A stretch of 64,000 bases of DNA. It comes from Bolinopsis microptera (lineage: Eukaryota; Ctenophora; Tentaculata; Lobata; Bolinopsidae). Shown piece by piece: positions 1 through 11,483 of the stretch; the stretch's first letter is position 1; every line of letters begins with the position of its first letter. Both the position numbers and the translations under genes were made by a program. The stretch lies in the NCBI RefSeq assembly GCF_026151205.1, contig NC_087077.1:18576975-18640974 (forward strand), given 5' to 3'. The notes under the pieces were generated by a model, which saw only the letters and a list, made by a program, of their open reading frames with translations, did no database searches and was not told the origin of the DNA.

Positions 1-1049
1 AAATAAGGGTATTTTTCATCATTTTGTTTTCTGACACAAAGGAAATTCAAAATTTTCTAAAAATCGGTAAAATCATGTTGAAACAAAATGAAACTTATAA
101 ATCGATTTCTTCAACTTCCTCTAAGGGGTCCGGCTCGACTCTTTCAGTTTCACTTATTGAGTTTGGTATTAAATTGTTTATCTTGACTTCTTGACTAGTC
201 TCTTATAAGACGTTTATGTTAGCACATAAATGTAATTTATTCTTTTATTGTAAATTTAAAACGTATTACTTGACATTAAATTCATCATGGAATATTGTGT
301 TTATTTGTCCCACCATCATATCACTAAATTTTCTAGAACAAAATGAATCGATGAAGCCACAATTACTGGAATAAGCTAAAAATAATGCGACGGATTCTAT
401 TACGACGACCGAAATTTTGGCGGTCCGAAAATATGGCGAAATTTCGGGAAAACCGTCGCATTTCGTACGTTATAAAAAAGTCTTGTAAGGTATTCAAATT
501 TCAAACATTCCGTTATTCAAGCATTGATTGTTTGTTTTTTATCTTCTATAGGTTTTGTAGCTTTGGTTTTACTAATTCACTATGTTTTACTAATTCACTA
601 ATGTGTGTTTTATGAATTATATTGATTTTTAAATTGATGTTCATTATTCAGTTTATACTCAGATATTAGAATTAAATTTGATTTTTTACAAATATATTGA
701 TTCTCATTGCTCAGTACGTACTTGTATTACAGAATAAAATATATTATTTCGCCCAGCAATCACCAACACGGTTATTAACACACGAAACTTTTAGAATGCG
801 ACTAAAAATTAAAAAGTAAACATACCACTTATAAATCCTTCAATATGAATAATATCATTATTAGCGACTAAAATGAACACATCTTATACATGTTATACAT
901 GTTATACATGTTATACATGCTCGAATGGCAGGATAGAATGTAGACCACTGACGGTCAGTGACTGTCCAGTGTCCAGCAGCTCTTGAAATTCTTCCATGGA
1001 GTTCTACAAAGAACGTAATCTGATCGCTGGTAAGCATTTTCTTTCATTT
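1..1049. other. 3' flank of Ost-alpha gene B, no gene seen
   Basis: AT-rich sequence downstream of the stop of the minus-strand gene that ends at 1050. I see no open exon with splice sites. The longest open frame (385-615) is low-complexity and has no recognisable motif. The only structure is a short tandem repeat of a 10-bp unit (TTATACATG-type) at about 886-920. Confidence 0.6.
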
Positions 1050-4000
1050 TTACCCACTTTTTGTTAAATCTGAGATAAGCGTTTCCTTTTCATCTTTGTA
1101 CTGAACGTCTGTAACATCATAGCTCATATCTAAGGCCAAATCTGCTTCACCGTTCATCCCACCACCTATCCGATTATCTGTACATTTGATGACGTCATCA
1201 TTACTATCCTCAACATCATCTTCCTTGTCAACTGAAATGCCAGAGGACAGTTGTTGCTCCTCCTCCCTAGCTGTAATATCTTCTAGAGTGTATAGTCGGT
1301 TAGCGAAGAAGGAGAAGAAGACACACTCCACTAGTTTTATAAAACTATTCCAGGTAGCCGCCCTGTAGGACCCCGTCATCGCACTGAAATGCAGAGTTTT
1401 ACTGATAATCAATTATTGATATGTTTTCTTGGGTAAATTTCTATTGATCCCGTTTGATGCGACAAGGAAAAGGCTCTTATCAGGAAAGGAATTATTCAAC
1501 GTTTCAATGTGACATCATCGTTTTCAACTATGCGACTCATAAATAATCTTTCAATCCGGATTTTACACGAATTACTGATAGTTGGATAATATCCGGTTGA
1601 AAGAGACAAGGACAAATGAAACAGAAAGTTAGGAATGTAGGCAAATTTTAGGCGTCAACGCCATCTTCAGGCTCGAATTATTTGTTATATAGTAGTGTTG
1701 AAACTTGAAAGTAAAATCTGAGATTTTGGCGGACGTCCTAAGTAGATGGCCCCTTATAGACACCTACCCGATGTGTTCCACGGAAAACCCCGTTATTGTA
1801 AAAATGAATCCCTGCACTCTAGCCAGAATAATGGTTAGTTTTAAAAGAGCAATTTTCTTGCGGATCTTTGGATCTAGTCCTTTCTGTCCTTTCCACAGCT
1901 TCTGCACCACTCCAATCCCGTAAAGTGCCGCGAACATGGACAAGGCTCTCAATCCTGAAGAGTTTGGGTTACAGTTTGCAGCCACCTTATAAGAAATACA
2001 CTGGTACACTAACGTTATAACACAGTAACACTTACGTCTTACACTATATTTGTATAACCTGAGCGATTGCTACTAAAATATTTGACCTTAATGGCACTTT
2101 ACTGAAAAACTAATTTCTTTTTGACTCACCTCGAATGACCTTTTTACTTATTCCTTGATGCCCATCAAAAAAGCTGCTCGTTTCTATAACACCTAGTAAA
2201 AGCTGAACAATAGGGTATTGCATCACTAACCATTCGTAGATCCTGGAAAATTCTATTGTTACTTAACTAGTAAGATCCAAAAGATTCCAATGGAGATCAG
2301 CTTCAAATAAGAACTATTATAAATATTGGTCGTGTTAACATGGCAACAGACATCAATTTTTTTCGATTTTGATTTTAAAACTGGGAAAGATTAATCACTT
2401 ATTAATTAAGTTCTTTATTCCAGTAAATTATTTATCAGATATTCAATATCTTCTTTTGACTGACCAAATAAAATTGAGAGTAACTTTACGAGTACATTTG
2501 AGACAGCACATAGGGCGTCCATTAATGGTTATCTGCCTTCCCAGAACACTGGGTAACACATTCACGTAACCGCCTGGGAGAATGGAATGTATCACATGAC
2601 GTCATACCACGTGATGTGACGTTATGTCACGTGGTGTGACGTCACACCTTCCCAGAACACTGGGTAACACATTCTCGTAACCGCCTGGGAGAATGGAATG
2701 TATCACATGACGTCATACCACGTGATGTGACGTCATGTCACGTGGTGTGACGTCACACCTTCCCAGAACACTGGGTAACACATTCTCGTAACCGCCTGGG
2801 AGAATGGAATGTATCACATGACGTCATACCACGTGATGTGACGTTATGTCACGTGGTGTGACGTCACACCTTCCCAGAACACTGGGTAACACATTCTCGT
2901 AACCGCCTGGGAGAATGGAATGTATTACATGACGTCATACCACGTGATGTGACGTCATGTCACGTGATGTGACGTCATCCTTCAATACTTATCCATTTTT
3001 CCCTCTTTCGTCACTTTTTCACTCAAAATTGAATGACAATTATTGAATAAAATATAATTATCGACAGTACACATGCACTACAAATCGATCAACCCTCACC
3101 AGCATAATCCCAGAGGAGACTGTATACGAAATATACGAGTAGCCCTTCAAGTATGGTCCCTACAATATCATACACCTCCAGCGAATTCGGATTTAGTATC
3201 TCTGAGGAAATGTACTCTGTTAAAACCTGATCATAGAGCATTTCGCAGTACCAACAAATGTATGTCCCAGTTTTTTCTCCTCACTACTACTACTACCTTA
3301 TGTGGGCATCACGTGGTTCTACATTTCCTTATAACGTTGAACATTTTGCAGTACCAACAAATGTTTTGCATGTCCCAGTTTCTTTTCCTTTAAAACTTTC
3401 CGTGAGTATCCCTCAGATTCAGTACTCATGTTTTCTTGGGTAAATTTCTATTGATCCCGTTTGATGCGACAAGGAAAAGGCTCTTATCAGGGAAGATACT
3501 TGTCGCATCAAACGGGATCAATAGAAATTAACCCAAGAAAACATTTCAACTATGCGACTCATAAATAATATTCCAATCCGGATTTTACAAAAAATACTCA
3601 CTGAGAAAGTTAACGAGTCCGTACAGAAGGTAGTAGAGAAAGACACCCCTTGTCTTGCTTACAATGGTGGGGTGGGACCAGAGGACGCTAAAAAACTGCC
3701 GGCAACCTTTTATTGTCAATATCACAATTATCAGTAAACCTGCCAACCCTGAGGTTAAGTAGATATGATATCAGACTACATATCAATCATGTTAGTGTGG
3801 TGTCTGCACATGCTGCTGCTGTGCTGCGGGACTTGCTGCTATAATGGGGGAATCATTAACCATTTATGTCCTTAAATTAAACATTGAAATACTTCATATT
3901 TTTTATGTAATTCAAACTTTGTCCGTACTTACCGACTGCTATGAAGGGGATCCATTCGGGTGGTCTACATTCAATAACTTGATGAATAGTCGGTCCTAAA

Positions 4001-4071
4001 TTTCCTCGTGTTTCTGACAAACGAGCACATGTATCCTCTGCTACGTCCGGCCCAGTTTCTTTTGCCATCAT
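1050..4071 (-). CDS. SLC51A-like: Organic solute transporter alpha-like protein (paralogue B), 6 exons, 343 aa
   Basis: Exons in transcript order, minus strand: 4071-3933, 3739-3602, 3201-3100, 2261-2130, 1954-1768, 1383-1050. They total 1032 nt (343 codons plus stop) with junction phases 1,1,1,1,2. The N-terminus carries an ECRPPEWIPF segment before the first membrane span (GLLIIVILTI region). Several further hydrophobic spans follow, then a basic-hydrophobic segment with KLTIILARVQGFIF and a last span around WNSFIKLVECVFFSFFANRLY. The tail of about 80 residues is acidic and serine-rich and ends at TAG/TGA-type stop context at 1050. These are the landmarks of the Ost-alpha/TMEM184 (DUF300) family, seven-span plasma-membrane proteins; the best-known member, vertebrate OST-alpha, exports bile acids and steroids with a beta subunit. 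Substrate here is unknown. Start is the first Met of the open exon. The acceptor of exon 4 (TTAAG) is weak. Paralogue A lies upstream on the same strand. Confidence 0.85.
1421..1565. repeat. Single-arm copy of the 3.43-kb foldback element
   Basis: This stretch of the last intron of gene B repeats about 140 bp found at 3428-3595. The shared text starts ATGTTTTCTTGGGTAAATTT and continues past the hairpin arm into a common flank containing CTATGCGACTCATAAATAAT. This copy keeps one arm; the copy at 3428 has both arms. Both lie in introns of the same gene, so they may be a local duplication or two insertions. Confidence 0.65.
1571..1700. mobile_element. MITE-like fragment related to 15479-15625
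   Basis: It begins with CTGATAGTTGGATAATATCC and continues with a body containing GGCGTCAACGCCAT. Both are found in reverse complement in the complete inverted-repeat element at 15479-15625. Only one terminus is clear here. The element sits in the last intron of gene B, between exons 5 and 6. Confidence 0.6.
1716..1760. mobile_element. Solo terminal inverted repeat of the 14.2-kb MITE
   Basis: GGCGGACGTCCTAAGTAGAT and the following GGCCCCTTAT match the terminus of the element at 14219-14359. The outer edge of the terminus lies a few bases from the splice donor of gene B exon 5 (donor at 1767-1766 on the minus strand). Confidence 0.6.
2536..2981. repeat. Four-copy 111-bp tandem repeat packed with CRE and E-box palindromes
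   Basis: The unit start CCTTCCCAGAACACTGGG recurs at 2536, 2647, 2758 and 2869, an exact 111-bp spacing. Each unit carries two or three perfect TGACGTCA palindromes and two CACGTG palindromes, giving about ten and eight in all. Some unit differences are single-base, for example GACGTTA instead of GACGTCA. The array lies in the intron between exons 3 and 4 of Ost-alpha gene B. TGACGTCA is the CREB/ATF site and CACGTG the bHLH E-box; that either is bound here is inference. Confidence 0.9.
3428..3544. mobile_element. Small foldback element with 46-bp arms
   Basis: The arms at 3428-3473 and 3499-3544 are reverse complements with one clear mismatch and enclose a 25-bp loop. They begin ATGTTTTCTTGGG and end CCCAAGAAAACAT. 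The element lies in the intron between exons 2 and 3 of gene B. It encodes nothing and fits a MITE-type hairpin. Confidence 0.8.
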
Positions 4072-6599
4072 CGAGAGAGGTCACATAAAATGAATTGACT
4101 GCACTCTGCAGCCCATTTATTTCAGTGGAAATACTGTTGGAACTTGCAAAGGTTAAGATATACTAGTGTATCAAAGTGTTAACTATCGAATCGCAACTGT
4201 AATTCGTATTATACCGAAAATAGTAAGTTAAACTAAAATGGTAACCTTTAGTCTTAGATTAATAATCACTGAGGAGGTTTCAGAATGATAAGCACCGCTA
4301 ATGTTAATCCCAAAATAGAATGCAAATGAATCACGTTAGTAGCTTATACACACAATGCGTCGGAATCTTATATTTTAATAACTTTGTTAAATTACAATAT
4401 TATAATATTATAAATATAATACTATAATACTTCCTGTCCCTTCAATCAATTTCGTTTTTCCAGGAGGTATTCGAGCGTGCTAAATCACTCTAAGTCTAGT
4501 CTACAGTCGATCTTCGATATTGTTCTAAAAGGGCCCCCGACAGTTGAAACCAACTTCAATCGATGTATTTTCGGACGCTCGCGCTGATTCCGAATAACCC
4601 CCCATGACATAGGGTTAAAATGCTTCCCTGACGAGATACTGGCGAAAAACTGGTTCGATCACGTGATATGACCGTATAAGGAAGTTAGTTTAATTTCTCG
4701 TTAGGGTTAGGGTTTCAAGTTTCAACTTGTCCATTGTTAATGGTCTGACCATTGTTAATGGTCGGGCTATATTATTTCGAGAAGAAATAATATACTGCGA
4801 AGTTTTCTTACTCGTCAAAATTTCTTCGAAGTAGCGCGCGCCGCTTTCTTCTCGAAATGGCAAGTGCTTATACGAGTACGAAGTAGCGCGCGCCGGGCCA
4901 GACTAGATAGATCCATCCAGACTAGATAGACCATTAACAATGGTCAAACACTTAGATAGATTCGTCCGGGTTTTGAGTGAGAATTTTCCAGATGACCCGC
5001 TCTCGATTTCCCGGAATTTTGAAACTATGTATTTAAACTTAGGGGGGCCAGATGTCTTATAAAGGCCAGAGAGTGATTACCACGTGCTTACCAATATGTA
5101 CACGGCCTCTTATCTATCTATAAAAAAACCCTGTAGCTCCTACAGCACTACCGTCACCTGTCACAAAGCATACAGAATACCAGTTAAAAAACCTTACAAA
5201 CTAACACGATCAGTGCCTTGAAGTATATGAACGTGAACAACCCTCCAATCTCCATACAACCGTCGGCGGCATGACAACCAATGGACACAAAACGAAACAT
5301 AACGATAATTTTAATTACATAGATGGACTGTATAGTAATTGGAGCTGGAAGTTGTAACTCTATCCTGGGAGCTCTCCTGGAACTATTATATCTGGCACCA
5401 CAAGTGTTGTGAACTATAGATCATAGATAGTTGGTGGACGTGCTGTGATAATTGTAAATATGCAGTATGCACCGTTATTCGTGGGTAAGTGACCTTGTGA
5501 CACTGACAGCGGTAAAGTGATTATTTACTGGGCGGCGCTCAGCCTGTCATTCCGCCTAATCTCTATTCGGTTTATGAACATTATAGCCTGGGGTCCCCAG
5601 GTAAAGTGATTATTAGATGCAGCAAGCTTATAGTTATTAATATTATAAAAAATAAAATAGTAGTCTATTGATTGATAAAGCAAAATGAGAACACATGCAT
5701 CTTGCAGAGTTCATACTGTGTGGCTATCTACCCTAGCTAGACAACGAAGTTGTGAAGTTCGCTCACAGACCCAAAAAAGAAATTGAAAATATAACCTTAG
5801 TCATGAAAGTATTAACTTTTCATCAATGATATACTGCTTCACAATTGATATTTAAAAGTTAACATCATGTAAATAGAACCACACGACCACTAAAGAAGAT
5901 CAGAATAAAACAATGAAAAAACGTTGTCAATGGGTAATTTGATCATTATATATATATCGTCCGATTTATGGGCGCCTCTAGTCGAACAGTGACTCTAGAT
6001 ATCAGATTATATCTAAAATTGGAAATGTGCCGTATTCGGATCAGATTACAATTTCGGACAACAGCTCGGTTTTTATCGGTCATCTGATTCGGACAAGAAT
6101 CACTGTCCGATCCAGTGGCGCGCGCCCCCCCCCCCCCCCCCCCCGAAAAGGCGCCCCTCCCCTTTTGGCGCCCCTCCCTAAAATTGAACAAATTAGGTGA
6201 TTTGAGAGGATGCGCGCAGTTTTGCTAGTAGTAGTAGTAGTACCTCAGTTACTTTTTTCAAAATTGTCCCACATTCAAACGACGATTTTGCGCATAATAG
6301 CTTAGTTGTAGTGCACGTACGGAACGTTCACTAAACATTTTCTGTATATGCGTTCTGATCTGCACTAAAACTCATATCACGTTCTGAACATTATGGATAA
6401 ATTACTAGTAGTATTCAGTATGCAGTAGCATAAAATTAAATACAAAAAAGTTTTTAAGATTTCAAAAATTTTATTTTCATGAATTTTGGTTTTTGATAAT
6501 CACATGACGTTGGTCGTTGAATAACGTTCAATACAAAATGACTGAAACGTGCGTTCAATACGTGAATATCCACCGTTCACTACAGCTAAGCAAAATATT
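4072..6599. other. Intergenic repeat-bearing DNA upstream of gene B
   Basis: No supported exon. Recognisable pieces are: a dispersed repeat at about 4580-4680 shared with 39270-39410 and 41745-41850 (GCTGATTCCGAAT core); a CCATTGTTAATGGTC-type inverted motif at about 4728-4765 and 4930-4948; GC-rich AAGTAGCGCGCGCCG repeats at about 4830-4890; a member of the GACAGGCTGAGCGC family at about 5525-5605; and a run of about 20 C at 6126-6144. Core promoter elements for gene B could not be assigned. Confidence 0.55.
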
Positions 6600-7095
6600 G
6601 TCATACGTTGTATGACCCACCGCGCACGAAGTGCGCGGCTCCCCTCGTATCGTCAGGACGATAAAGTGACATAGTGAAACGACCGTGGGGGTCGCAACGT
6701 GATACAAGCAAAATAGAGCAAAACTGGTTATATCAGCCATTAATAACTCGAAAAGTAAGCATTTTAGGTTGGAGTTGTATCACGTGGTGAGCCCCACGGT
6801 CGCTTCACTATATAGTGTATGTACTAAGAGCATCAACTTGCGGGTGAACATTTTATGTCTCAAAACCCAACATATTATACATCATTGGAAAGGTCTCATT
6901 GAGTAGAGTCGTTTGGTACCAATTTTTGGGCAAATGGCTGTTCCTAGCGAAAGTTATAGCCCGTCAAAGTTCCAAAAATGACCATTTAAAAAATGGGGCG
7001 GGGCATCGTGTTCTTAAAGTTTTTGACGAATTTTTTTTACAGCATATTGTTTATCACATTTTTTTACACAAGATTTGCTGTATGCCGTAATTTTT
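6600..7095 (+). mobile_element. Inverted-repeat partner element, left copy
   Basis: It shares about 270 bp (roughly 6820-7090) with 12795-13070 in opposite orientation at high identity. It also shares a second block containing the palindrome CCGCGCACGAAGTGCGCGG followed by GTCATAC/GTATGAC. A 63-codon open frame crosses both copies (6899-7090 here), but it differs at scattered residues and has no recognisable motif, so I treat it as incidental. This copy has an extra internal block at about 6660-6810. Confidence 0.7.
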
Positions 7096-7264
7096 AATCC
7101 ATTATTACAGTCACAATCAATTTATTTTGTCAACAGAGTTTGAAATATTTGAAGAGACAATTGATATTCCGCGTGGTTCGCGGCGCGCTTCTTTGTCTAC
7201 AAATTGTTAAATTGCGCGTTACAATTCCGAGTAACGTAGCAGAAGACGTTTCCCTGAATTTTGT

Positions 7265-7830
7265 TGGGGATTTTTTAGGGGATTTGACACGGATTTCAAA
7301 TCCCCTAAAAATAGTTTCGAATTGTCCCTGGGAGTGGCCTGAGTGGGTCAAGACGTCGAAAATTAGTTTCTCTGGTTGTTGGGGTCAGGTACTTCCTATC
7401 TAACCACCAAATCATGTTCCAAATACCCCGGAACATAAATCTCCTACAGGGGTGAAGATTCTCATTCTTGATTTGACCTGGATTTCAGTAATTTTGGGGT
7501 GGGCGAGTCCCCTGGGAGTGGCCTGAGTGAGTCAAGATGTCGAAACTCGGTCTTTCTGATGGTTTGGGACAGGTAATAACTATTAAACATCCTAAACATG
7601 TTCCAAATACCCCGGAACATAAAACCCATACAAGGGTAAAGATTCTCATTCTTGATTTGACCTGGATTTCAGTAATTTTGGGGTGGGCGTGGCCCCTGGG
7701 AGTGGCCTGAGTGGGTCAAGATGTCGAAACTCGGTTTTTCTAATTGTTAGGGACAAGTACTAATATAACCATTAAACCACCTGAAAATTTTCCAAATACC
7801 AGGGAACTCATACAAGTGTGAAATCCCCTA
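7265..7830. repeat. 184-bp tandem repeat, three units
   Basis: CTGGGAGTGGCCTGAGTG recurs at about 7328, 7512 and 7696, and GATTCTCATTCTTGATTTGA at 7457 and 7641. Both give a 184-bp period. Unit 1 is the most diverged. Each unit also contains CCAAATACC followed by a short palindromic CCGG segment. No coding potential was seen. Confidence 0.85.
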
Positions 7831-9264
7831 CACAAATCAAGGAAACGTGCTCTCCCGAGCAGCGCACGAACAATGCCAGAGTGCATTCTCGGTTTTTGTG
7901 TCGAATGTGAATCATACCTTACAAGACATATTTATGTGGATCATAATTAGCGGGGATCGAAATTATGGGGGAACGAAAATATGGGGATTTTTTTCATAAA
8001 TTCAGTAATTCAGTACGAAATTTCAGAAATTCAGTACGAAAATATGGGGATTTTTTCCAATTTTTTCCAAAAATCCCCGAATTTCGTACCATATAAATAT
8101 GTCTCGACCTTTATTTTACTCTAAAGACATACTAGAAAATCCGTTGTCACAGGGAGGAAGCTAGAAATCAATTTTTATCGTATCATAAAATTTAAATCAC
8201 AACCGAAGATACATGCTATTATTTCGTAGAACACTCTAAACTCAACAGTAAATGATCGAAATTTAGCTCCAAATTCTTAACACGTGCACGTGCAAGTCTC
8301 CGCCTGCTTTACTATGCACGGGAGTGGTTGTACACACAAACAGAAATCAAATACATTACATTGTGTAGTTATTGTGTAGTTATTGACTACTGATAACACA
8401 TTTATAAATATGGCGAAATATCAAATATTATCAAAAATTTAAAACTTGTAAATTTGTCAAATTCATTAATTAGTCTCAACTGATATATAAAATAAAGTAA
8501 AACATCGCAGCAATAAATATAAGATGAAGACATTGACAGCTCTAATAATAGATCAGAAAAAGAAAAACGGCGTTATTTAATAAAAATCGAATCGAATAAC
8601 TTAAACTACAGGTGCTAGGGCCCTTGTAAACAATCGTAATATCCTGTGAATTAAATCGATTGATTCTAATTGGTGTTCATCACTGATTAGAGGCAACAAA
8701 AGGATAAGCTAGTCAGCAGTAAATAGCAATGCATCAGTCAGCGAACGCCATCGATCGTAATGTGTCTTGCTCCAAGCTTTTAACACCTGAAATTATATGT
8801 TTTGAATAACAATTACACTTAAACAAAATAACGGAACTCAAAAAGCTATTACGTCACAATATCTTAATAAAATTCTGGGTAACTAATTTAATTAAAACCA
8901 TACCAACATTGAACCTACGTCTTACAATGAGCGCTATAATTTTTAGAACATAACAGCTGATAACCACCTATAACAAGCATGAAGCACGTGATTAAAACCC
9001 ACGATTAGGGTCGGGCAATCTATCACTATTACTGGTACCACTACCACTACCAGGTATGAGCGTAAGCTGCGTAACAAACTTAAGATGAAACAATTGATCT
9101 CTATGTAGCACTCTACACTATATATGTATACGTATCACTATTTTGCCTAGTATTACTTATAAGATGGTGATAGAAAGTAAGCACTTATTTTCTAAATAAA
9201 ATGGTATTTACTTTAAATATCAGGATGGCAATTACTAGCCTGGGCTGATCTTCGTGATAATATA
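7831..9264. other. Intergenic AT-rich stretch, nothing assigned
   Basis: No open exon or clear repeat array. A local block at about 7950-8090 has repeated AATTCAGTACGAAA-type phrases and recalls a short stretch near 385-470. I see no gene here. Confidence 0.5.
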
Positions 9265-10025
9265 TACAGTAAAACCCCGACTTACAGTACAGTTTGGGGA
9301 AAGATAAATAGTGCGGTAAATCAGAGTTTTCACTTTTTGGTCCCCTTGGCCGTCGGATCACATGGTTTCTCTCCGCACAGAATTGGTTCCCAATTAGTGG
9401 TCATGGACTATGGTTCACAAGTACTCAAGTGAGGGGTACTAAAACTGTGTAGGTTCAATGCTATACAGTACGCTCTTTGACCAATATCAGAAACAAAACA
9501 TTATTTACCGCCCCTTCTGTCACCAAGGATCGACCGGGACTGCTTTTTTGGCCGGGACTGGAAAGGAGTGCCGGAACCAGGTATACGCCGGGACCGGGAT
9601 TCAGCCAGATTTGGGACCGGGATCATAGCTAAGAAAACCAGCACTTAACACTTACACTAAAATATGGTATCCGCAACTGATAAAAAGCACAAGCACAGCT
9701 TACCCAACAAATTGGCACTTGACTCTGACAGTGTTTTGTTTATTAATTGGTAAATAATTTTGCTTTAAACTTCAGTTTTTCAAAAAATCCGGGATAAAAC
9801 CGGGATCCCGGTCGAACCTTGTCTATCACTCCCTGTCATCTCTTAGCTCTCTGACACCTTATTGCTTAATGCTAAGATCCTAGCTTAACAATACTTAACA
9901 CATTCATATGGAGTCTTTATTCTAGCTCGACGGTACTGTAAAACCACTAATTGGGAACCAATTCTATGAGAGAAATCATGTGATCCGACGGGGACTAAAA
10001 AGTGAAAACTTTGATTTACTACATT
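9265..10025. mobile_element. pogo/Tigger-like inverted-repeat DNA element, non-autonomous
   Basis: Blocks at about 9312-9402 and 9935-10024 are inverted copies of each other; the shared text includes AATTGGTTCCCAATTAGTGG and GTCGGATCACATG. The left end reads TACAGTAAAACCCCGAC after TATA. The right block has GTACTGTAAAACC. CAGT...ACTG ends with an adjacent TA are typical of the pogo/Tigger branch of Tc1-mariner elements. No transposase frame lies between the arms. Related ends occur at 25352-25549. Confidence 0.6.
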
Positions 10026-10169
10026 TCTTACATGTGCATCTCTTATTGCTATAATTCGACGACTTATCTGCTACTTTGTGTCCGGTGCTATACAATTGTG
10101 AGTACGTTATGGAAGATGTGTACTTAGACTCTCTAATGTAGTCAAGTAAACATTTCGACCAGCTTTCAG

Positions 10170-10800
10170 ATGCTTCTAATGATCTTGGTATTTGGGTTGA
10201 GGTAATGAAGACAATAAACTTTGATGAAGATAGTGATATCACATTCGAGAAGTTCAAGAAACCAAACAAGGACGTTCTAGTAAAGCACCTTTTTGATGCG
10301 TTTTAGGGTATTGTCTAATATCAGCGTATTCTCCACGAATAAAAAGATAGAGGAAATGAAAAGTGAAATCATCAGTGCTCAGAAATCAGCAAAAAATGCA
10401 GAGGAAACCCTTCCCCCAGCTCTGTCTCCACTTTCACGGCAGAAAACTTGAAGAAAGTAGTTTGGAATGTTGTAGCTGAAGAAGATCGCAGCAGATTGCA
10501 GAAATGTCTTCATTTTTAGTCTCAAGGAGGATACAGGAGAGAAACTTGGCGATCAAATTTGTGATGTGTTTGAACAAATTGCAGAAAAGCCACGCTTCGA
10601 AGCTGCTCAAATTGGGAATATGTCTGCTGAAAAACCCAGAGCTGTCAAAGTATCATTTTGAAACTCTAGCACCGTTCATCAGATACTGATCAAAGCTAAA
10701 GAACTCAGACTGTCTCAGTGTTTCAAAAGTAAATGACCAAATCAACTATTTGAAGGAGGAAACGAATATAGAGCACTTATTTCTAAAATTCTAAAGGTAT
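10170..10800 (+). pseudogene. Decayed non-LTR retrotransposon ORF1 (L1/CR1-type RNA-binding protein)
   Basis: Three successive plus-strand frames read like a LINE ORF1 protein broken by frameshifts and stops. The first piece ends in FKKPNKDVLVKHLFDAF then a stop. The second contains STNKKIEEMKSEI, a coiled-coil-like start. The third contains RNVFIFSLKEDTGEKLGDQI, then EKPRAVKVSF, a stop, and IKAKELRLSQ, which is the order seen in the Transposase_22/ORF1 RNA-binding fold. At least two frameshifts and several stops rule out a working gene. No reverse transcriptase follows it, so only a fragment is left. Confidence 0.65.
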
Positions 10801-11250
10801 ATTGTCACTAGTGAGATTGTATAGGGTTGTACACTCCCTCTTTTTCTCTATTGTCACCATAAATTGAGAACGTTTTGAGTTAGGAACTCCAAAATTTCCA
10901 GACACATTTGGACTTGTTTTGATAATTGAAGTGCTTTCCTATAACTTCAAGTTCGTTGTTTACAACTAAGCCGAGTTATGACCATTTTAAGATCTGGCAC
11001 GGATACATGATCCTGGCACTTAATCTGTGATTTCTTCACTCAATCAATGGCACTCAATCAGTGATTTCGAATGATTTAGTTTCAAATTATTATTCAATTA
11101 ATTAACTTTTGGTGATCAATCCAGTGATCAAAACCAAATTGCCCAATCTTGCCTAAAAACGATGTTTAAATGTTGCATTGAAAATATCCACTTGCTAAAG
11201 TCACAATGATAAGAATTGGCTGTAAATAAACTGGTAAGTAGATGAGCATA

Positions 11251-11483
11251 ACAGTGGAGTTCCCACCTACGAGTGGTAAACTGAGAGGTGGCGCGCCTGA
11301 GAGGTGGCGCGGTGTATGCAGAGTATGATAATGTCAGCCTTGCGGCGCAGCTGACATTAGCTTTCATTACGTTTGAATTATCGCGTCCGCAGTAAGGCTG
11401 ACATTATCATACTCTGCATACACCGCGCCACCTCTCAGGCGCGCCACCTCTCAGCCAACACTCGTAAGTGGGAACTCCACTGT
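11251..11483. mobile_element. Foldback element with 90-bp arms
   Basis: The arms at 11251-11341 and 11394-11483 are near-perfect reverse complements, starting ACAGTGGAGTTCCCAC and ending GTGGGAACTCCACTGT. Each holds two GAGAGGTGGCGCG-type subrepeats and the GGCGCGCC site. The 52-bp loop contains no gene. The short open frames on both strands here are by-products of the palindrome. Confidence 0.85.

Noticed and set aside
1186-1368. 60-aa plus-strand open frame rich in serine
   Set aside because: It is antisense to the acidic tail in the last exon of Ost-alpha gene B.
6899-7090. 63-aa open frame repeated at 12795-12986
   Set aside because: It is repeated because the host element is repeated. 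It has no recognised motif, and the changes between copies show no clear coding bias.
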